A DNA stretch of 64,000 nucleotides from Cristatella mucedo (lineage: Eukaryota > Bryozoa > Phylactolaemata > Cristatellidae), in the NCBI GenBank assembly GCA_009760855.2, contig WPIO01000030.1, forward strand, positions 498,001-562,000, in the 5' to 3' direction. The first letter of the stretch is position 1. Below are more notes on the stretch, generated by a model. That model saw only the letters and a list, made by a program, of their open reading frames with translations. It had not been told where the DNA came from and searched no databases. The stretch is not shown here.

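Noticed and set aside
1-64000. CRISPR arrays, bacterial operons, rRNA genes
   Set aside because: No spaced short direct repeats with unique spacers, no operon structure and no rRNA sequence; the window is animal nuclear DNA.

Overview
This is a stretch of animal nuclear genome. It is AT-rich, has no prokaryotic gene packing, and is full of decayed LINEs, tRNA-derived SINEs and DNA transposons. No long single-exon host gene is present. The mobile elements (CR1/L2/Rex1-like LINEs with ATT-repeat tails, tRNA-SINEs, Tigger and hAT relics) fit an invertebrate metazoan or a basal deuterostome. I cannot place the species from this sequence. || The main result is one minus-strand gene that runs through almost the whole window. 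I assembled 15 exons by eye from 64000 down to 4716: 63950-64000, 61769-62132, 47193-47467, 44011-44215, 42116-42247, 37337-37569, 33458-33646, 33106-33223, 29686-29727, 16150-16359, 11703-11845, 5597-5675, 5351-5513, 5038-5202 and 4716-4793. A possible last exon lies at 4185-4253. Each has a plausible acceptor and donor, each is open in the required frame, and the intron phases agree at all 14 junctions. The joined product is about 815 residues and carries nine C2H2-type zinc fingers, one of them C2HC. They are scattered singly or in pairs between acidic, Ser-rich or basic linkers. The N-terminus lies beyond position 64000. One finger is split by an intron between its Cys and His pairs, and one intron appears to be GC-AG. 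The family resemblance is to spaced-finger transcription or chromatin regulators; I do not assign an orthologue. || Everything else lies in introns or in the 3' flank. LINE A (L2/CR1/Rex1-like, ATT-repeat 3' tail) is present in many copies. The best is a 2.39-kb insert at 18626-21013 with a 700-codon open reading frame, nested in inverse orientation inside another LINE A copy. A longer but broken copy with an endonuclease region is at 51480-54815. LINE B (CR1-like, ATACATTACATT tail) is at 802-1262, 26300-26698, 34590-36905, 49620-51470 and 58835-59055. Two tRNA-derived SINE families are scattered throughout; SINE-2 shares its 3' end with LINE A, while SINE-1 has its own tail. DNA transposon relics are a Tigger/pogo transposase (6700-8237) and a hAT (ZMYM1-type) transposase (54884-58000). 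The hAT copy is interrupted by a GC-richer insert flanked by direct repeats. Left-end features are a degenerate satellite of about 168 bp period (1345-2410) and a 104-bp duplication ending in a C14 run (6041-6254).
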